Positions 36,327 through 46,294 of a stretch of DNA of 64,000 nt are shown one piece after another; position 1 is the stretch's first letter, and each line of letters opens with the position of its first letter. The stretch comes from Shinella sp. WSJ-2 (GTDB lineage: Bacteria > Pseudomonadota > Alphaproteobacteria > Rhizobiales > Rhizobiaceae), in contig NZ_QWBU01000002.1 in NCBI RefSeq assembly GCF_003432075.1, positions 124,001-188,000 on the forward strand, in the 5' to 3' direction. The notes beneath the pieces are model-generated. The model was not told where the DNA came from, did not search any database, and saw only the letters and a list, made by a program, of their open reading frames with translations. A program made the position numbers and the translations under genes.

Positions 36327-37460
36327 TCAGGCTCCCTTGGTGGCGGCAACGTCGCGCGCCTTCGGCGAAAGACCGATGACGAGACGGGTGATGGCGGGGC
36401 GGAACATGTGTTCGAGCGCGCCGGCAAAGAGGATCACCAGACCCTGGATGATGACGATCATGTCGCGCGAGATGGAGGGCATCTCGAAGGAGATTTCCGC
36501 GCCGCCCTGATAGAGCATGCCGAACAGCAGTGCGGCGGGAATGATGCCGGCCGGATGCGAGCGGCCCATCAGCGCCACGGCGATGCCGACGAAGCCTGCG
36601 CCCTGCACGAATTCCAGCTGCATGCGGAACTGCTCGCCCATGATCGGGTTCAGCGCCATCATGCCGGCGAGACCGCCCGAGATCATCATGGTGATGACGA
36701 TGATCTTGGCTTCCTTGATGCCGGCATAGCGTGCGGCGGCGGGGCTGTGGCCCATCGTGCGCATCTCGTAGCCGAGCTTGGTGCGCCAGATCAGCACCCA
36801 GACGCCGAAAGCGGCGACGAGCGCCAGCAGGAAGGAGATGTTGAAGGGTGCATTGCCGACGGAAAGGCCGAAGATCGACATGAGCCAGTCGAGCTTGGGC
36901 AGCTGGCCGCCGGCATCAAAGGTGCGGGTTTCCAGCGACATCGAGCCGAGCGGCTTGAACACCTTGTTGAGCAGGTAGTTCATCAGGCTGGCGGCAATGA
37001 AGTTGAACATGATCGTCGTGATGACGATATGGCTGCCGCGCTTGGCCTGCAGCCAGCCGGGGATCATCGCCCAGAGCGCGCCGAAGAAGGCAGCGCCGAC
37101 AATGGCGATCGGGAAGACGAGATACCAGGGTAGCGTCCGATCGAGCGCCAGGCAGGCGAGCGCCACGCCTATGCCGCCGACATAGGCCTGGCCCTCGCCG
37201 CCGATGTTGAAAAGGCCGGCATGGAAGGCGACGGCCACCGCAAGGCCGGTGAAGATGAAGGTCGTCGTGTAGTAGAGCGTGAAGCCGATATATTCGCCCC
37301 GGCCGAAGGCGCCGTTGATCATGTGATAGGCGGCTTCCAACGGGCTTTCGCCGACGATCAGCACGACGAGGCCGGAAATCAGGAAGGCGACGGCGAGGTT
37401 GACCAGCGGGATCAGGCCATATTCGGCCCAGGCCGGCAGTTTTGCATAGGGAACACTCAT
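36327..37460 (-). CDS. Nucleoside-type ABC transporter permease 1 (BMP family system)
   Basis: A 377-residue permease, larger partner of the preceding one (YufP/NupB class), with around nine membrane helices and the conserved [12 protein letters not shown] segment (about 87-98). The ATG overlaps the ATPase stop codon by four bases, and the gene ends 3 bp before the second permease. The complex would import nucleosides across the inner membrane. Confidence 0.9.
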   Translation of the reverse strand: MSVPYAKLPAWAEYGLIPLVNLAVAFLISGLVVLIVGESPLEAAYHMINGAFGRGEYIGFTLYYTTTFIFTGLAVAVAFHAGLFNIGGEGQAYVGGIGVALACLALDRTLPWYLVFPIAIVGAAFFGALWAMIPGWLQAKRGSHIVITTIMFNFIAASLMNYLLNKVFKPLGSMSLETRTFDAGGQLPKLDWLMSIFGLSVGNAPFNISFLLALVAAFGVWVLIWRTKLGYEMRTMGHSPAAARYAGIKEAKIIVITMMISGGLAGMMALNPIMGEQFRMQLEFVQGAGFVGIAVALMGRSHPAGIIPAALLFGMLYQGGAEISFEMPSISRDMIVIIQGLVILFAGALEHMFRPAITRLVIGLSPKARDVAATKGA

Positions 37461-38992
37461 TCCGCGGCCTCCTTCGGGCCTTCCACACCGGCCATCAGCA
37501 GACCAAGTTCACCTTCGGTGGCGTCCGGGGCGCGCTCGCCGACGACGCGGCCGGCAAACATCACGAGAATACGGTCGGAGAGCGCCCTGATCTCGTCGAG
37601 TTCGACGGAAACGAGCAGCACCGCCTTGCCCTGGTCGCGCATCTCGATGATGCGCCGGTGGATGAATTCGATGGCGCCGACATCGACGCCGCGCGTCGGC
37701 TGGCCGATGATCAGCACGTCGGGATTGCGTTCCATCTCGCGCGCCAGGACGATCTTCTGCTGGTTGCCGCCGGAGAAATTGGCGGTCTTCAGCCGCGGGT
37801 TCGGCGGGCGGATGTCGTAGGCCGCGATCTTCTCCTCGGCCTCGGCCCTGATGGCGTCGATGTCGAGGGTGAAACCCTTCCGGTATTTCGGATCGTCGTG
37901 ATAGCCGAGGATGGCGTTCTCGCTCTCCTCGAATTTCAGGACCAGGCCGACATGGTGGCGGTCTTCGGGCACATGGGCGAGGCCGCATTTGCGCAGCTCC
38001 GCCGGGTCGGCATTGCCGGTCACATCGACGGGGCGGCCATTGAGCAGCACCATGCCGGACTTGGCGCGGCGGATACCGGAAATCGCTTCGAGCAGCTCCG
38101 ACTGGCCATTACCGGCGACACCGGCAATGCCGACGATCTCGCCGGCCCTGAGGTCAAAGGACACGTCGTCCACCATGGTCACGCCGCGGCTGTCGCGCAC
38201 CGTGAGGTTCTTGACCGAAAGCTTGACGTCGGCGGGCTTGGCTTCGCCCTTTTCGACGCGTAGCAATACCCGGCGGCCGACCATCAGCTCGGCCAGTTCC
38301 TCGACGGAGGTTTCGCTCGTCGTGCGCGTCGCCACCATCTCGCCGCGGCGCATGACGGAGACCTCGTCGGTGATCGCCATGATCTCGCGCAGCTTGTGGG
38401 TGATAAGCAGAACGGTTTTGCCCTGGTCCTTCAGCTGGCCGAGAATGCGGAACAGGTGATCGGCCTCAGCCGGTGTCAACACGCCCGTCGGCTCGTCGAG
38501 AATGAGGATATCGGCCTTGCGATAGAGCGCCTTCAGGATTTCGACGCGCTGCTGGATACCGACGGGCAGTTCCTCGATCACGGCGTCCGGATCGACTTCC
38601 AGCGCATATTCCTTTTCGAGCCGCTTCAGCTCGGCGCGCGCCTTAGTGATGCCGGCGTTCAGAATCTGGCTTTCCTCTGCGCCGAGCATGATGTTCTCAA
38701 GCACGGTAAAATTTTCGACCAGCATAAAGTGCTGGTGCACCATGCCGATGCCGGCGGCGATCGCCGCATTGGGATCGCGGATATTGACCTTTTGCCCGTT
38801 GATCAGGATGTCGCCGTGGTCGGCCTGGTAGAAGCCGTAGAGGATCGACATGAGGGTAGATTTGCCGGCGCCGTTTTCGCCGATGATACCGTGAATGGTG
38901 CCTTTGCGGACCTTCAGGTTGATGTTCCGGTTGGCGTGGACGAGGCCGAAGCTCTTGTCGATGCCCTTCAGTTCGATTGCCAGTTCGCTCAT
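37457..38992 (-). CDS. Nucleoside-type ABC transporter ATP-binding protein (two domains)
   Basis: A 511-residue ATPase with two nucleotide-binding domains, as in sugar (RbsA/MglA) and BMP-type nucleoside importers. Domain 1 has Walker [10 protein letters not shown] at 38-46 and Walker [10 protein letters not shown]. Domain 2 has a degenerate Walker A (GVAGNGQSE), as usual in this class, and the FSGGNQQKI signature. First gene of the ATPase-permease-permease-cdd-punA-deoC-deoA run. The binding-protein gene lies upstream, beyond slyX. Confidence 0.92.
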   Translation of the reverse strand: MSELAIELKGIDKSFGLVHANRNINLKVRKGTIHGIIGENGAGKSTLMSILYGFYQADHGDILINGQKVNIRDPNAAIAAGIGMVHQHFMLVENFTVLENIMLGAEESQILNAGITKARAELKRLEKEYALEVDPDAVIEELPVGIQQRVEILKALYRKADILILDEPTGVLTPAEADHLFRILGQLKDQGKTVLLITHKLREIMAITDEVSVMRRGEMVATRTTSETSVEELAELMVGRRVLLRVEKGEAKPADVKLSVKNLTVRDSRGVTMVDDVSFDLRAGEIVGIAGVAGNGQSELLEAISGIRRAKSGMVLLNGRPVDVTGNADPAELRKCGLAHVPEDRHHVGLVLKFEESENAILGYHDDPKYRKGFTLDIDAIRAEAEEKIAAYDIRPPNPRLKTANFSGGNQQKIVLAREMERNPDVLIIGQPTRGVDVGAIEFIHRRIIEMRDQGKAVLLVSVELDEIRALSDRILVMFAGRVVGERAPDATEGELGLLMAGVEGPKEAAE

Positions 38993-39149
38993 GACGATCC
39001 ACTCTTACGGGGATTTAGGGCCAGCGGGCCGTTTTTCGGCCTGCCGGGTCGTAGTCTTGTTGCTTCCGCAGCACTTGTCCAGCCCGATTGCGGGCCGGGA
39101 GCTCCGCCGCTATAGGTCGGGCCTGCCGCACGAAGCGACGAGGACAGCC

Positions 39150-39374
39150 ATGACCGATCTGCCTGAAGAGACCGACGCCGAGCGCATTGCCCGCCTGGAA
39201 GAGCATGTCGCCCATCAGGCCGTTACGATCGAGGAACTCTCCGACCAGCTCGCCGAGCAGTGGCGTGTGGTCGAGCAGGTCCGGACGAAGCTCGACCGGC
39301 TGAGGGAGCGGTTTCTGATGCTGGAAGAAGGGTCTCGCGAAGCCCCGGCCATCACCCGCCCGCCGCATTACTGA
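39150..39374 (+). CDS. slyX: SlyX family protein
   Basis: A 74-residue cytoplasmic protein that is almost entirely coiled coil (RIARLEEHVAHQAVTIEELSDQLAEQW and on), ending with the typical Pro-rich PPHY. Function is unknown in any species. It is oriented opposite to the flanking transporter genes and separates the binding-protein gene from the ATPase gene, so it lies antisense to any readthrough between them. AGGA is about five bases before the ATG. Confidence 0.88.
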   Translation: MTDLPEETDAERIARLEEHVAHQAVTIEELSDQLAEQWRVVEQVRTKLDRLRERFLMLEEGSREAPAITRPPHY

Positions 39375-39428
39375 GCCAACAGCGCCGCAGCGGATCGTTC
39401 GACAAAGGGGAAAGCCCGAAAACGGAAT

Positions 39429-39461
39429 CGGCCCGTCTGCTTTCCAAGCAAACGGGCCGTC
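39429..39461 (-). terminator. Strong hairpin after the nucleoside binding-protein gene
   Basis: CGGCCCGT at 39429-39436 pairs with ACGGGCCG at 39452-39459, with an inner TGCTT/AAGCA stem. The minus-strand tail (ATTCCGTTTTC) has only a short T-run. It may reduce readthrough from the abundant binding-protein mRNA into the ATPase gene. Confidence 0.6.
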
Positions 39462-39469
39462 GATGCCGC

Positions 39470-40462
39470 TTAGTAAGGGCAGGTCTCGTCCGTCATATAG
39501 TCGTGGACCTTTACCGTGCCGGCGATGATGTCGGCGCGCGCCTTGTCGATGGCGGCCTTCATTTCCGGGGTGATCAGCGGTGCGTTGTTGTCGTCCATGG
39601 CGACGTCGACGCCGTTTTCCTTCAGGCCGAGCACGTTGATGCCGGGCTTGAATGCATCGTCCTTGGCGGTCATGAACGCGTCGTACACGGCGACATCGAC
39701 GCGCTTGACCATCGAGGTCAGCACCTTGCCCGGGTGCAGGCCGTTCTGGTTGGAATCGACGCCGATGCCGAGCTTGCCGGCGTCGGCCGCAGCCTGGAGA
39801 ACGCCGACACCCGTGCCGCCGGCAGCGTGATAGACCACGTCCGAGCCCTGGTCGAACTGCGACTTCGCGATTTCACCCCCCTTGACCGGGTCGTTCCAGG
39901 CGTCCGGCGTCGTGCCCGTATAGGCTTCGAGCACCTTGTAGTCGGCGCCGAGCGACTTCACGCCGCCGATGTAGCCGCAGGCGAACTTGTGGATGAGCGG
40001 GATGTCCATGCCGCCGACGAAGGAGACGGTCTTCGACTTGGACGCCATGCCGGCGAGAATGCCCGCGAGCCAGCCGCCTTCCTCTTCCTTGAAGACGACC
40101 GAGCGAACGTTCGGCTTGTCGACGACCATGTCGATGATGGCGAACTTGGTGTCGGGATATTCGGCGGCGACCTTCTCGAGCTGCGCTGCCCAGGAGAAGC
40201 CGGCCATCACGATCGGGTTGTTGCCGTCGCCGGCGAAGCGGCGCAGGGCCTGTTCGCGCTGGGCGTCGTTGGCGATTTCGAATTCGCGGTACTCGATGCC
40301 GGTCTCGGTCTTGAACTTTTCCGCGCCGTTATAGGCTGCTTCGTTGAACGACTTATCGAACTTGCCGCCGAGGTCATAGATGATCGCCGGCTTGATATCG
40401 GCGGCAAAAGCCGTCGCCGACATGGCGGCCGTGGCAAGAAGGGTGAGAAGGGTTTTTTTCAT
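39470..40462 (-). CDS. BMP family ABC transporter substrate-binding protein
   Basis: A 330-residue periplasmic protein with a clean signal peptide (MKKTLLTLLATAAMSATAFA, cut before ADIKP). There is no lipobox cysteine, so unlike many BMP proteins it is soluble. Family motifs are YDLGGKFDKSFNEAAYNGAEKF (about 29-50), a GFSW segment and YHAAGGTGVGVLQAA (about 213-228). It should deliver nucleosides to the permeases encoded past slyX. It is separated from them by about 480 bp holding slyX on the other strand. The leader (40463-40692) has three possible hairpins and an A/T-rich tract but no gene. Confidence 0.9.
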   Translation of the reverse strand: MKKTLLTLLATAAMSATAFAADIKPAIIYDLGGKFDKSFNEAAYNGAEKFKTETGIEYREFEIANDAQREQALRRFAGDGNNPIVMAGFSWAAQLEKVAAEYPDTKFAIIDMVVDKPNVRSVVFKEEEGGWLAGILAGMASKSKTVSFVGGMDIPLIHKFACGYIGGVKSLGADYKVLEAYTGTTPDAWNDPVKGGEIAKSQFDQGSDVVYHAAGGTGVGVLQAAADAGKLGIGVDSNQNGLHPGKVLTSMVKRVDVAVYDAFMTAKDDAFKPGINVLGLKENGVDVAMDDNNAPLITPEMKAAIDKARADIIAGTVKVHDYMTDETCPY

Positions 40463-40692
40463 TGTGCAGCCCTGTTCGCTATTGATCTTATAGGGACCTT
40501 CCGCGCGGCGCTGGATGGGCGCGCGGCGGAGCCACCGACCCGTTCCCTTGGGTCAGGCTGGCGGCATCCTTGCACGGCGCCGGGAAAAATTCACCAGAAA
40601 TTTTTCAGATGGTAAAAAATACAAGCCGCCGCCAACAGGAAGATAAAACCCTGTTCGCGACGGCGCGGATTTCCCCGAATTTTCAAGCCTCT

Positions 40693-41343
40693 TCAGCCGA
40701 TGGCGCAGGCCACGCCCGTGCCGCGCAGGCCGCAATAGCCGCCGGGATTCTTGGCGAGATACTGCTGGTGCACGTCCTCGGCGAAGTAGAACGGCCCGGC
40801 CTTGGCGATCTCCGTCGTGATGCGGTCGGTGCGCCCGGCAGCGGAGAGGGCGGCCTGATAGGCGTCGCGCACCCGCCGCGCCGTCGCAAGGTCGCCCTCG
40901 TCGTCGAGATAGACCGCCGAGCGGTAGGTCGTGCCGATGTCGTTGCCCTGGCGCATGCCCTGTGTCGGATCATGCGCCTCGAAGAAGGCCTTCAACAGCG
41001 CTTCGAGCGTCACCGTGGCGGGATCGTAGACGACGAGCACCACTTCGGTATGGCCGGTCAGGCCCGTCGTCGTCTCGTGATAGGTTGGGTTGGGCGTGAA
41101 GCCGCCGGAATAGCCGGCCGCCGTCACGAAGACACCCGGAATTTTCCACAGGAGCCGCTCGGCGCCCCAGAAGCAGCCCATGCCGAGCAGCACAGTCTTG
41201 AAACCTTGCGGATAGGGGCCTTTCAGCGGATTGCCGTTGACGAAATGGGTTTCCGAGGTCGGGATCGGCTGGTCACGGCCGGGAAGGGCGGCGTCCGGCG
41301 CGGGCATGACGGTCTTCTTGTTGAACATATCGATCAGGAACAT
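40693..41343 (-). CDS. msrA: Peptide-methionine (S)-S-oxide reductase
   Basis: Repairs methionine S-sulfoxide in proteins. The 216-residue protein has the active-site motif GCFWG with catalytic C57 and, near the C-terminus, the [15 protein letters not shown] segment whose cysteines can act as resolving residues. There is no signal peptide, so it is cytoplasmic. It is preceded by a palindromic repeat (copy 2) in the gap to the small membrane protein gene. Confidence 0.95.
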   Translation of the reverse strand: MFLIDMFNKKTVMPAPDAALPGRDQPIPTSETHFVNGNPLKGPYPQGFKTVLLGMGCFWGAERLLWKIPGVFVTAAGYSGGFTPNPTYHETTTGLTGHTEVVLVVYDPATVTLEALLKAFFEAHDPTQGMRQGNDIGTTYRSAVYLDDEGDLATARRVRDAYQAALSAAGRTDRITTEIAKAGPFYFAEDVHQQYLAKNPGGYCGLRGTGVACAIG

Positions 41344-41365
41344 GGATGGCCTCCTGGCCGGTTAA

Positions 41366-41409
41366 AGCAATTCCAGCAAAAGTGTGAAGCGGTTTTGCGT
41401 CCGGAATTG
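41366..41409 (+). repeat. Palindromic intergenic repeat, copy 2
   Basis: GCAATTCC, A, GCAAAA, an 11-base loop, TTTTGC, GTCC, GGAATTGC. It matches copy 1 at 14913-14961 (opposite orientation) over about 44 bases with only a few changes. The change at the seventh base of the outer arm is matched by a change in the other arm, which keeps the pair. It lies between msrA and the next upstream gene. Confidence 0.7.
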
Positions 41410-41426
41410 CGCGGGGATAAGTTTTG

Positions 41427-41744
41427 TCAGGCGGTGAAGCGGCCCGCGATGGGCGGGCGCCGGTAGGCGATCACCCAGAAAAACAAGGATACGGCGAGCA
41501 GCACGGCAAAGGCCGGTTGCGACAGCACCCAGAGCGCTGCCGGATCCCATGCATAGGGGAACTTGCGCATGATGCCGTCGGCGACGAGCGCGATCGTATC
41601 CGGGCTTGCCGTGCTCCATGCGACGGCGAGCGGGGTCAGCACCGGCTCGGAGGCAGAGACCGACTGGATGGCATCGATCGTGCCGGCCATGACCGCGACG
41701 ACGAGGGCAAAGAGACTGATGGCCTTCAGGACAAACCGTATCAT
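41427..41744 (-). CDS. Small membrane protein of unknown function
   Basis: I do not recognise a family. The 105-residue product has a hydrophobic helix at about 5-25 and a second at about 77-95, joined by a roughly 50-residue polar loop. A short basic tail (YRRPPIAGRF) follows, which suggests a two-helix inner-membrane protein. ATG 41744 has GGGAGG six bases upstream; a GTG two codons earlier overlaps that site. It is transcribed in the msrA direction with the palindromic repeat between them. Confidence 0.65.
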   Translation of the reverse strand: MIRFVLKAISLFALVVAVMAGTIDAIQSVSASEPVLTPLAVAWSTASPDTIALVADGIMRKFPYAWDPAALWVLSQPAFAVLLAVSLFFWVIAYRRPPIAGRFTA

Positions 41745-41877
41745 GCGCACCCTCCCGGTGCCCCTGGGAGCCGAATTCCGCTCCGCTTCATTGCTGCCTA
41801 TAGATAGGAAGACGGGCGGCCTTGCGCAATCCTTCGCCGCGATGCGGCATATCCTTCAAAAAACTGTCAGAAAGCGG

Positions 41878-41905
41878 TTGATTGCGCGCCAAACCTCGGT
41901 ATATA
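41878..41905 (+). promoter_or_regulatory. Candidate promoter of tRNA-Ser
   Basis: TTGATT at 41878-41883 and TATATA at 41900-41905 with a 16-base spacer match sigma70-type elements. The tRNA starts about 65 bp past the predicted start site. The gap 41745-41975 holds nothing else that I can identify. Confidence 0.45.
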
Positions 41906-41975
41906 TCGCGCCGTCTCGCCGGAATGGAAACAGGAAAGCGACCCGCGCCGGACCAACCATCGGCAGCGAGCGGAC

Positions 41976-42065
41976 GGACAGGTGGCCGAGTGGTTGAAGG
42001 CGCACGCCTGGAACGCGTGTATAGGGGAAACTCTATCGAGGGTTCGAATCCCTCTCTGTCCGCCA
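41976..42065 (+). tRNA. tRNA-Ser (anticodon GGA)
   Basis: A 90-nt class II tRNA. The acceptor stem GGACAGG pairs with TCTGTCC. The D-arm region GGCCGAGTGGTTGAAGG, the anticodon loop CTGGAAC flanked by CACGC/GCGTG, a long variable arm and the T-arm GGTTCGAATCC follow. The encoded CCA end is at 42063-42065. It reads UCC/UCU codons. Confidence 0.95.
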
Positions 42066-42169
42066 TTCTTTTGTAACCCTCCTCCTGTAATCTTTGCTGA
42101 ATTGACGCCGGACGTGGCTCTTGCCGTGCCCGCAGCATTTGTTTCAATGGCTTTGCCGACGGGATTTTC

Positions 42170-43339
42170 ATGGTTGCGATTGCGGTTGCCGGTATCGGCT
42201 ATGTCGGGCTTTCCAATGCGGTGCTGCTTGCCCAGCACAATGATGTCATCGCCTATGACATTTCCGCGGAACGGGTCGAGAAGGTCAATCAGCGCTTTTC
42301 GCCCATCGTCGATGCCGAGATCGAGGACTATCTTGCGACGAAATCGCTCCGGCTGAAGGCGACGACCGACAAGGCTGAGGCTTTTTCCAACGCCGATTTC
42401 ATCCTGGTCGCGACGCCGACCAACTACGATCCGCAATACAATTACTTTGACACGAAGAGCGTCGAGGCAGTCATAGACGAGGCTCGTGCGATCAATCCGC
42501 ATGCCACGATCGTCATCAAGTCCACCGTACCTGTCGGCTATACCCAGGCGCTGCGCGACGAGCGCGGTGACGCGCGCATCGTCTTCTCGCCGGAATTCCT
42601 GCGCGAGGGCAAGGCGCTGCATGACAACCTGTACCCGTCGCGCATCGTCATGGGGGCGGATACGCCGGAGGCGCGGCTCTTTGCGAGTTTGCTGCAGCAG
42701 GGTGCGGTGAAGGACGACGTGCCACTGCTCTTCACCGGGTCGGGCGAGGCGGAGGCGATCAAGCTGTTCGCCAATACCTATCTCGCCATGCGCGTCGCCT
42801 ATTTCAACGAACTCGATTCCTACGCGATGACGCATGGCATCGACACGCGCCAGATCATCGAAGGCGTCGGGCTCGATCCGCGCATCGGCAAACACTACAA
42901 TAACCCGTCCTTCGGTTATGGCGGCTATTGCCTGCCCAAGGACACCAAGCAGCTTCTGTCCAATTTCTCCGAAGTGCCGCAGAACCTCATCCGGGCCATC
43001 GTCGATGCCAACACGACGCGTAAGGATTTTCTGGCGCTCGACATCGTCGCGCGGAATCCTGACGTGGTTGGCATCTACCGGCTTGCAATGAAGAAGGATT
43101 CGGACAATTTCCGCGAATCCTCCATTCAGGGCATTATGAAGCGCATCAAGGCCAAGGGCATTCCGGTCATCATCTACGAACCGGATTTCGAGGACGACAC
43201 GTTCTTCCGTTCCGAGATCGTACGCGATCTCGACGAGTTCAAGCGCCGCGCCGACCTCATCGTCGCCAATCGCCTTTCCGCTGAGCTCGATGACGTGAGG
43301 GACAAGGTTTACACGCGCGACGTTTTCGAGCGGGACTGA
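42170..43339 (+). CDS. ugd: Nucleotide sugar dehydrogenase, UDP-glucose 6-dehydrogenase type
   Basis: Oxidises UDP-glucose to UDP-glucuronate with NAD, giving precursors for acidic surface polysaccharides. The 389-residue length equals the enterobacterial Ugd class. The NAD-binding motif GIGYVG is at 8-13 and the catalytic cysteine is C254 in [14 protein letters not shown]. It stands alone after tRNA-Ser, with a 104-bp gap before it and no polysaccharide genes nearby. It converges with the aconitase X gene, 4 bp apart. Confidence 0.9.
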   Translation: MVAIAVAGIGYVGLSNAVLLAQHNDVIAYDISAERVEKVNQRFSPIVDAEIEDYLATKSLRLKATTDKAEAFSNADFILVATPTNYDPQYNYFDTKSVEAVIDEARAINPHATIVIKSTVPVGYTQALRDERGDARIVFSPEFLREGKALHDNLYPSRIVMGADTPEARLFASLLQQGAVKDDVPLLFTGSGEAEAIKLFANTYLAMRVAYFNELDSYAMTHGIDTRQIIEGVGLDPRIGKHYNNPSFGYGGYCLPKDTKQLLSNFSEVPQNLIRAIVDANTTRKDFLALDIVARNPDVVGIYRLAMKKDSDNFRESSIQGIMKRIKAKGIPVIIYEPDFEDDTFFRSEIVRDLDEFKRRADLIVANRLSAELDDVRDKVYTRDVFERD

Positions 43340-43343
43340 GGCG

Positions 43344-45026
43344 TCAGGCGAGCCAGGCCGGCAGACGTGGCGACACACGGCCGGTCAGCGCCGCCTCGAT
43401 GCAGTCGGCGAGATTGCCGAAACGCACGGTGCGGCCGGAGAGGCCCGGACCGTAATGGGCATATTTGCCGGAATTGGTGATGAGTGCCCGCGTCTTGGTC
43501 GGGAAGACCGGTTCCGAGATCGAGCACCAGCAGAGATCAGGCAGGACCTGCACGCCGCTTGCCCGGAGCCGGGTCAGGACATCGCCGGATTCCGCTATGA
43601 CGTCGCGGCCGGCTGTCACGATGACGGTGACGTCGGGATGGCGCTTGCGGTCACCCAATGCATCGGCCAGTGCCCGGCATTCGGAGGCCGAGGCATGCGG
43701 GCTGCCGATGGCGATGAGTTCGACCTCGGCGGGGCCGTCGTTGAACATAGTCCAGACATCGATCATGTCGGCGCGCGTCATGGTCGTGTGGTCGGCAGTG
43801 TCGGCGGCGATGCCGTCGGCTTCCGGCGTCACGCCTTCGATATGCAGCATGGGCGCGGCCGAGGTGGTGCCGAAGGCGGCGCAGAGCGCCTTGAGGTCGT
43901 CCTGCGTCGGTCTGGCAGCGGCAAGCCCGCGCAACAGGGGAATACGGTCAGGTGCCGCGCGGCCGGCAAGATAGCCGACGATCGGCCAGAAGGCGTCGTC
44001 GACATTCTCCGGCAATTCGACGTCTATGACGCGCTTGGCCTTGCGGTGCTCGTCGAGATAGACGCCGGAGAGGGGCGCACGGCCGGTCAGCGCGATGCAG
44101 AGATCGAGGAAGTCGGGGTGCTTGGCCGTGCGGGCGCCGAGCACCGTGTTGGCGAAGATCACGGCGTTGGATTCGGCCCAGGCGATGGCCTCACCCGTCT
44201 TCGGCGCACTGTCGAGCAGGTAAGGCGAACAGGTGAACGTCGGGCGACAGCCCATGCGCACATAGGAGTCGGCGAGGCGAGCGGCCGGGTCACCGAAATC
44301 GTGCGGTACGCCCTGCTTTTCCCAGTTTGCACGGTCGACGGAGATGGCGTTCATCGTGGTCGGCACGCGCACTTTGGCGCCCATATCGGCCATCTTTTCC
44401 GCGAAGGTCAGGTTGGCGGGGCTCGCATAGATGCAGCCGTCGATGTGGCCCTGCACGACGTCGATGAGCTTTTCGGCGCCCTGCTGTGCCGCCATCGCAA
44501 CGGTGATGCGCAATGCCAGTTGCACGGCGATGCCGTCGCGTCCTTCGAGCATGGCGCGGTCGTTTTCGGTGAGCTCGAGGGCCGACGTGGCCGGCGGCGA
44601 GACAGGGATGACGAGGCCGTCGGCTTCAATGGCTGTTTCGCTGATCCTCGCCGTCTTGGCACGACAGAGCGCGTCATAGGCCGCATGCGAGAGGCGCAGC
44701 ACAGGCAGCGACTTGCCGAACATTTCCGCGGCGATCAGCGCGCCGAGCGTCAGCACGTCCTCTGCCTCACTGAAAACAAGGGCGGCCGGTGCGCGGCCGG
44801 TCAGCGCCAGATCGAGCAGCACGCCGGAGCCGGTGCAGGAGCCACGGCTCGACGGCATCATCAGAATGCCGCCGGTGATCGTCTTGCCATGCAACGGATG
44901 GTGCACGTCGATGACGCGGCCGGTGGCCGGATCGACGCCGCCCCAGAAGCTCAGCGCCTCGCCCGCGGCGATGATCGGACCGGAGGCTGTTCCGGCAAGA
45001 ATGCTGCGGGCGGAGAGCGCTGTCAT
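43344..45026 (-). CDS. Aconitase X, fused type (predicted cis-3-hydroxy-L-proline dehydratase)
   Basis: A 560-residue protein that fuses the small swivel domain (DUF126-like, about 1-140, with the [11 protein letters not shown] motif at 58-68) and the large DUF521 domain (about 150-555). Cysteines in [12 protein letters not shown] and DLCWCS may bind the metal or Fe-S cluster. Bacterial members have been shown to dehydrate cis-3-hydroxy-L-proline to pyrroline-2-carboxylate. Neighbours fit this: a pyrroline-2-carboxylate reductase-type gene, an FAD imino acid dehydrogenase, a semialdehyde dehydrogenase and an amino-acid importer. Last gene of the minus-strand run, 10 bp after the FAD gene. Confidence 0.85.
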   Translation of the reverse strand: MTALSARSILAGTASGPIIAAGEALSFWGGVDPATGRVIDVHHPLHGKTITGGILMMPSSRGSCTGSGVLLDLALTGRAPAALVFSEAEDVLTLGALIAAEMFGKSLPVLRLSHAAYDALCRAKTARISETAIEADGLVIPVSPPATSALELTENDRAMLEGRDGIAVQLALRITVAMAAQQGAEKLIDVVQGHIDGCIYASPANLTFAEKMADMGAKVRVPTTMNAISVDRANWEKQGVPHDFGDPAARLADSYVRMGCRPTFTCSPYLLDSAPKTGEAIAWAESNAVIFANTVLGARTAKHPDFLDLCIALTGRAPLSGVYLDEHRKAKRVIDVELPENVDDAFWPIVGYLAGRAAPDRIPLLRGLAAARPTQDDLKALCAAFGTTSAAPMLHIEGVTPEADGIAADTADHTTMTRADMIDVWTMFNDGPAEVELIAIGSPHASASECRALADALGDRKRHPDVTVIVTAGRDVIAESGDVLTRLRASGVQVLPDLCWCSISEPVFPTKTRALITNSGKYAHYGPGLSGRTVRFGNLADCIEAALTGRVSPRLPAWLA

Positions 45027-45036
45027 GGGACGGTTC

Positions 45037-46287
45037 CTAGAAACGTTGCGGCGAGAAGGATGCGATGTCGATGGCGGTCGGCCGGTCTGTCAGGAGATCG
45101 GCGACGAGACGGGCGGTGCCGGCGGATTGCGTGAGGCCGAGATGACCGTGACCGAAGGCATAGATGACCTTGGGCGTGGCGCGGGCGCGACCGATCGCCG
45201 GCAGGCTGTCGGGCAGCGACGGGCGGAAGCCCATCCACTGCACGCCGCCCTGAGGCTTCAGGCCCGGCAGGAAGGCGCGCGCCTTCTCCAGCATGGCTTC
45301 CGACCGGCGGAAGTTCGGCGGTAGCTTCAGTCCGCCAAGCTCCACCGCGCCGCCAACGCGGATGCCGGTCGAAAGCCGGGTCACGACGAAGCCATGGCCG
45401 CCGAAGGTTACCTGCGTGCGCAGGTCGAAGGCGTCGATGGGGAGCGTCGTGTTGTAGCCACGCTCGGTTTCGAGCGGAATGGTTTCACCAAGCGAGCTGG
45501 CGACCTGGTGCGAGAAAGCGCCGGCCGACAGCACGACCTTTTGCGCCCGCAGCGTACGGCCGTCCGCCGTGCGGATTTCCACGCCGCCCTCGATCGGGTG
45601 CAGGCTGGAAACTTCGATACGCTCGATCGTGCCGCCCCTGGCGCGGAAATGATCGGCCAGCGCCAGCGTGTAGAGTTTGGGATCCGCGATGGAGTACCAG
45701 CCGGGCGTAAACGTGCCGTGCGTGAAGCGCGGCGCAAGGCCGGGCTGGATCGCGGCCATCGCGTCGGCATCGAGATGATGGAATTCGACGCCATGCTGCT
45801 CGCGGGCCTTCCAGCCGGGCAGCGAGGCGTTGAGCTCGGCCTGGCTTTCATAGACCTGCAGGTTGCCTTCCTTGCGAAGCATGCCAAGCGTATCGGTCTG
45901 GGCGAGGAACGGTTCCAGCTCGGCCTTGGAGAGGTCCATGAGCGCAGTCTGCGCCGCAGTGGAATGGGCGACGCGGCTGGCCGAGCAGGCGCGCCAGAAG
46001 CGAAACATCCAGGGTGCGATCTTGATCGCATAGGACGGCGGAACGCTGAGTGGCCCGAGGGGGTCGAGCAGCCATTTCGGCGCCTTCTTCAGGATGCCGG
46101 GCGAGGCGAGCGGCAGGATGTCGGTAAAGGCGAAGGCACCGGCATTCCCGGCAGAAGCCCCAGCCGCGGGGGCATCGCGCTCCAGAACGGTGACTGTGAG
46201 GCCGCGTGCCTGAGCGGCGATGGCTGCCGACAGGCCGACGACGCCGGCGCCGATGATGACGACGCCGGGCTGAATCTCTGTGTTCAT
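45037..46287 (-). CDS. FAD-dependent D-amino acid/D-hydroxyproline dehydrogenase (DadA-like)
   Basis: A 416-residue flavoprotein of the DAO family. The FAD-binding motif [14 protein letters not shown] is at about 10-23, the second motif region TERGYN lies near 275, and the C-terminal [17 protein letters not shown] segment is typical of DadA-type enzymes. The likely reaction is oxidation of a D-amino or imino acid (D-proline or cis-4-hydroxy-D-proline) with electrons to the respiratory chain. Exact substrate is not decided by sequence. ATG 46287 is preferred over the adjacent GTG. It starts 7 bp after the ATPase gene. Confidence 0.82.
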   Translation of the reverse strand: MNTEIQPGVVIIGAGVVGLSAAIAAQARGLTVTVLERDAPAAGASAGNAGAFAFTDILPLASPGILKKAPKWLLDPLGPLSVPPSYAIKIAPWMFRFWRACSASRVAHSTAAQTALMDLSKAELEPFLAQTDTLGMLRKEGNLQVYESQAELNASLPGWKAREQHGVEFHHLDADAMAAIQPGLAPRFTHGTFTPGWYSIADPKLYTLALADHFRARGGTIERIEVSSLHPIEGGVEIRTADGRTLRAQKVVLSAGAFSHQVASSLGETIPLETERGYNTTLPIDAFDLRTQVTFGGHGFVVTRLSTGIRVGGAVELGGLKLPPNFRRSEAMLEKARAFLPGLKPQGGVQWMGFRPSLPDSLPAIGRARATPKVIYAFGHGHLGLTQSAGTARLVADLLTDRPTAIDIASFSPQRF

Positions 46288-46294
46288 CACGGTC

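Noticed and set aside
40463-40692. Hairpins and A/T-rich tract before the nucleoside binding-protein gene as a purine riboswitch
   Set aside because: The hairpins (GACCC/GGGTC, CCGCGCG/CGCGCGG, GAAAAATT/AATTTTTC) do not match the purine riboswitch junction, which is rare in this class.
41976-43339. tRNA-Ser next to ugd as a possible island insertion site
   Set aside because: No integrase, no repeated tRNA 3' end and no change in base use beside the tRNA. ugd looks like an ordinary chromosomal gene.
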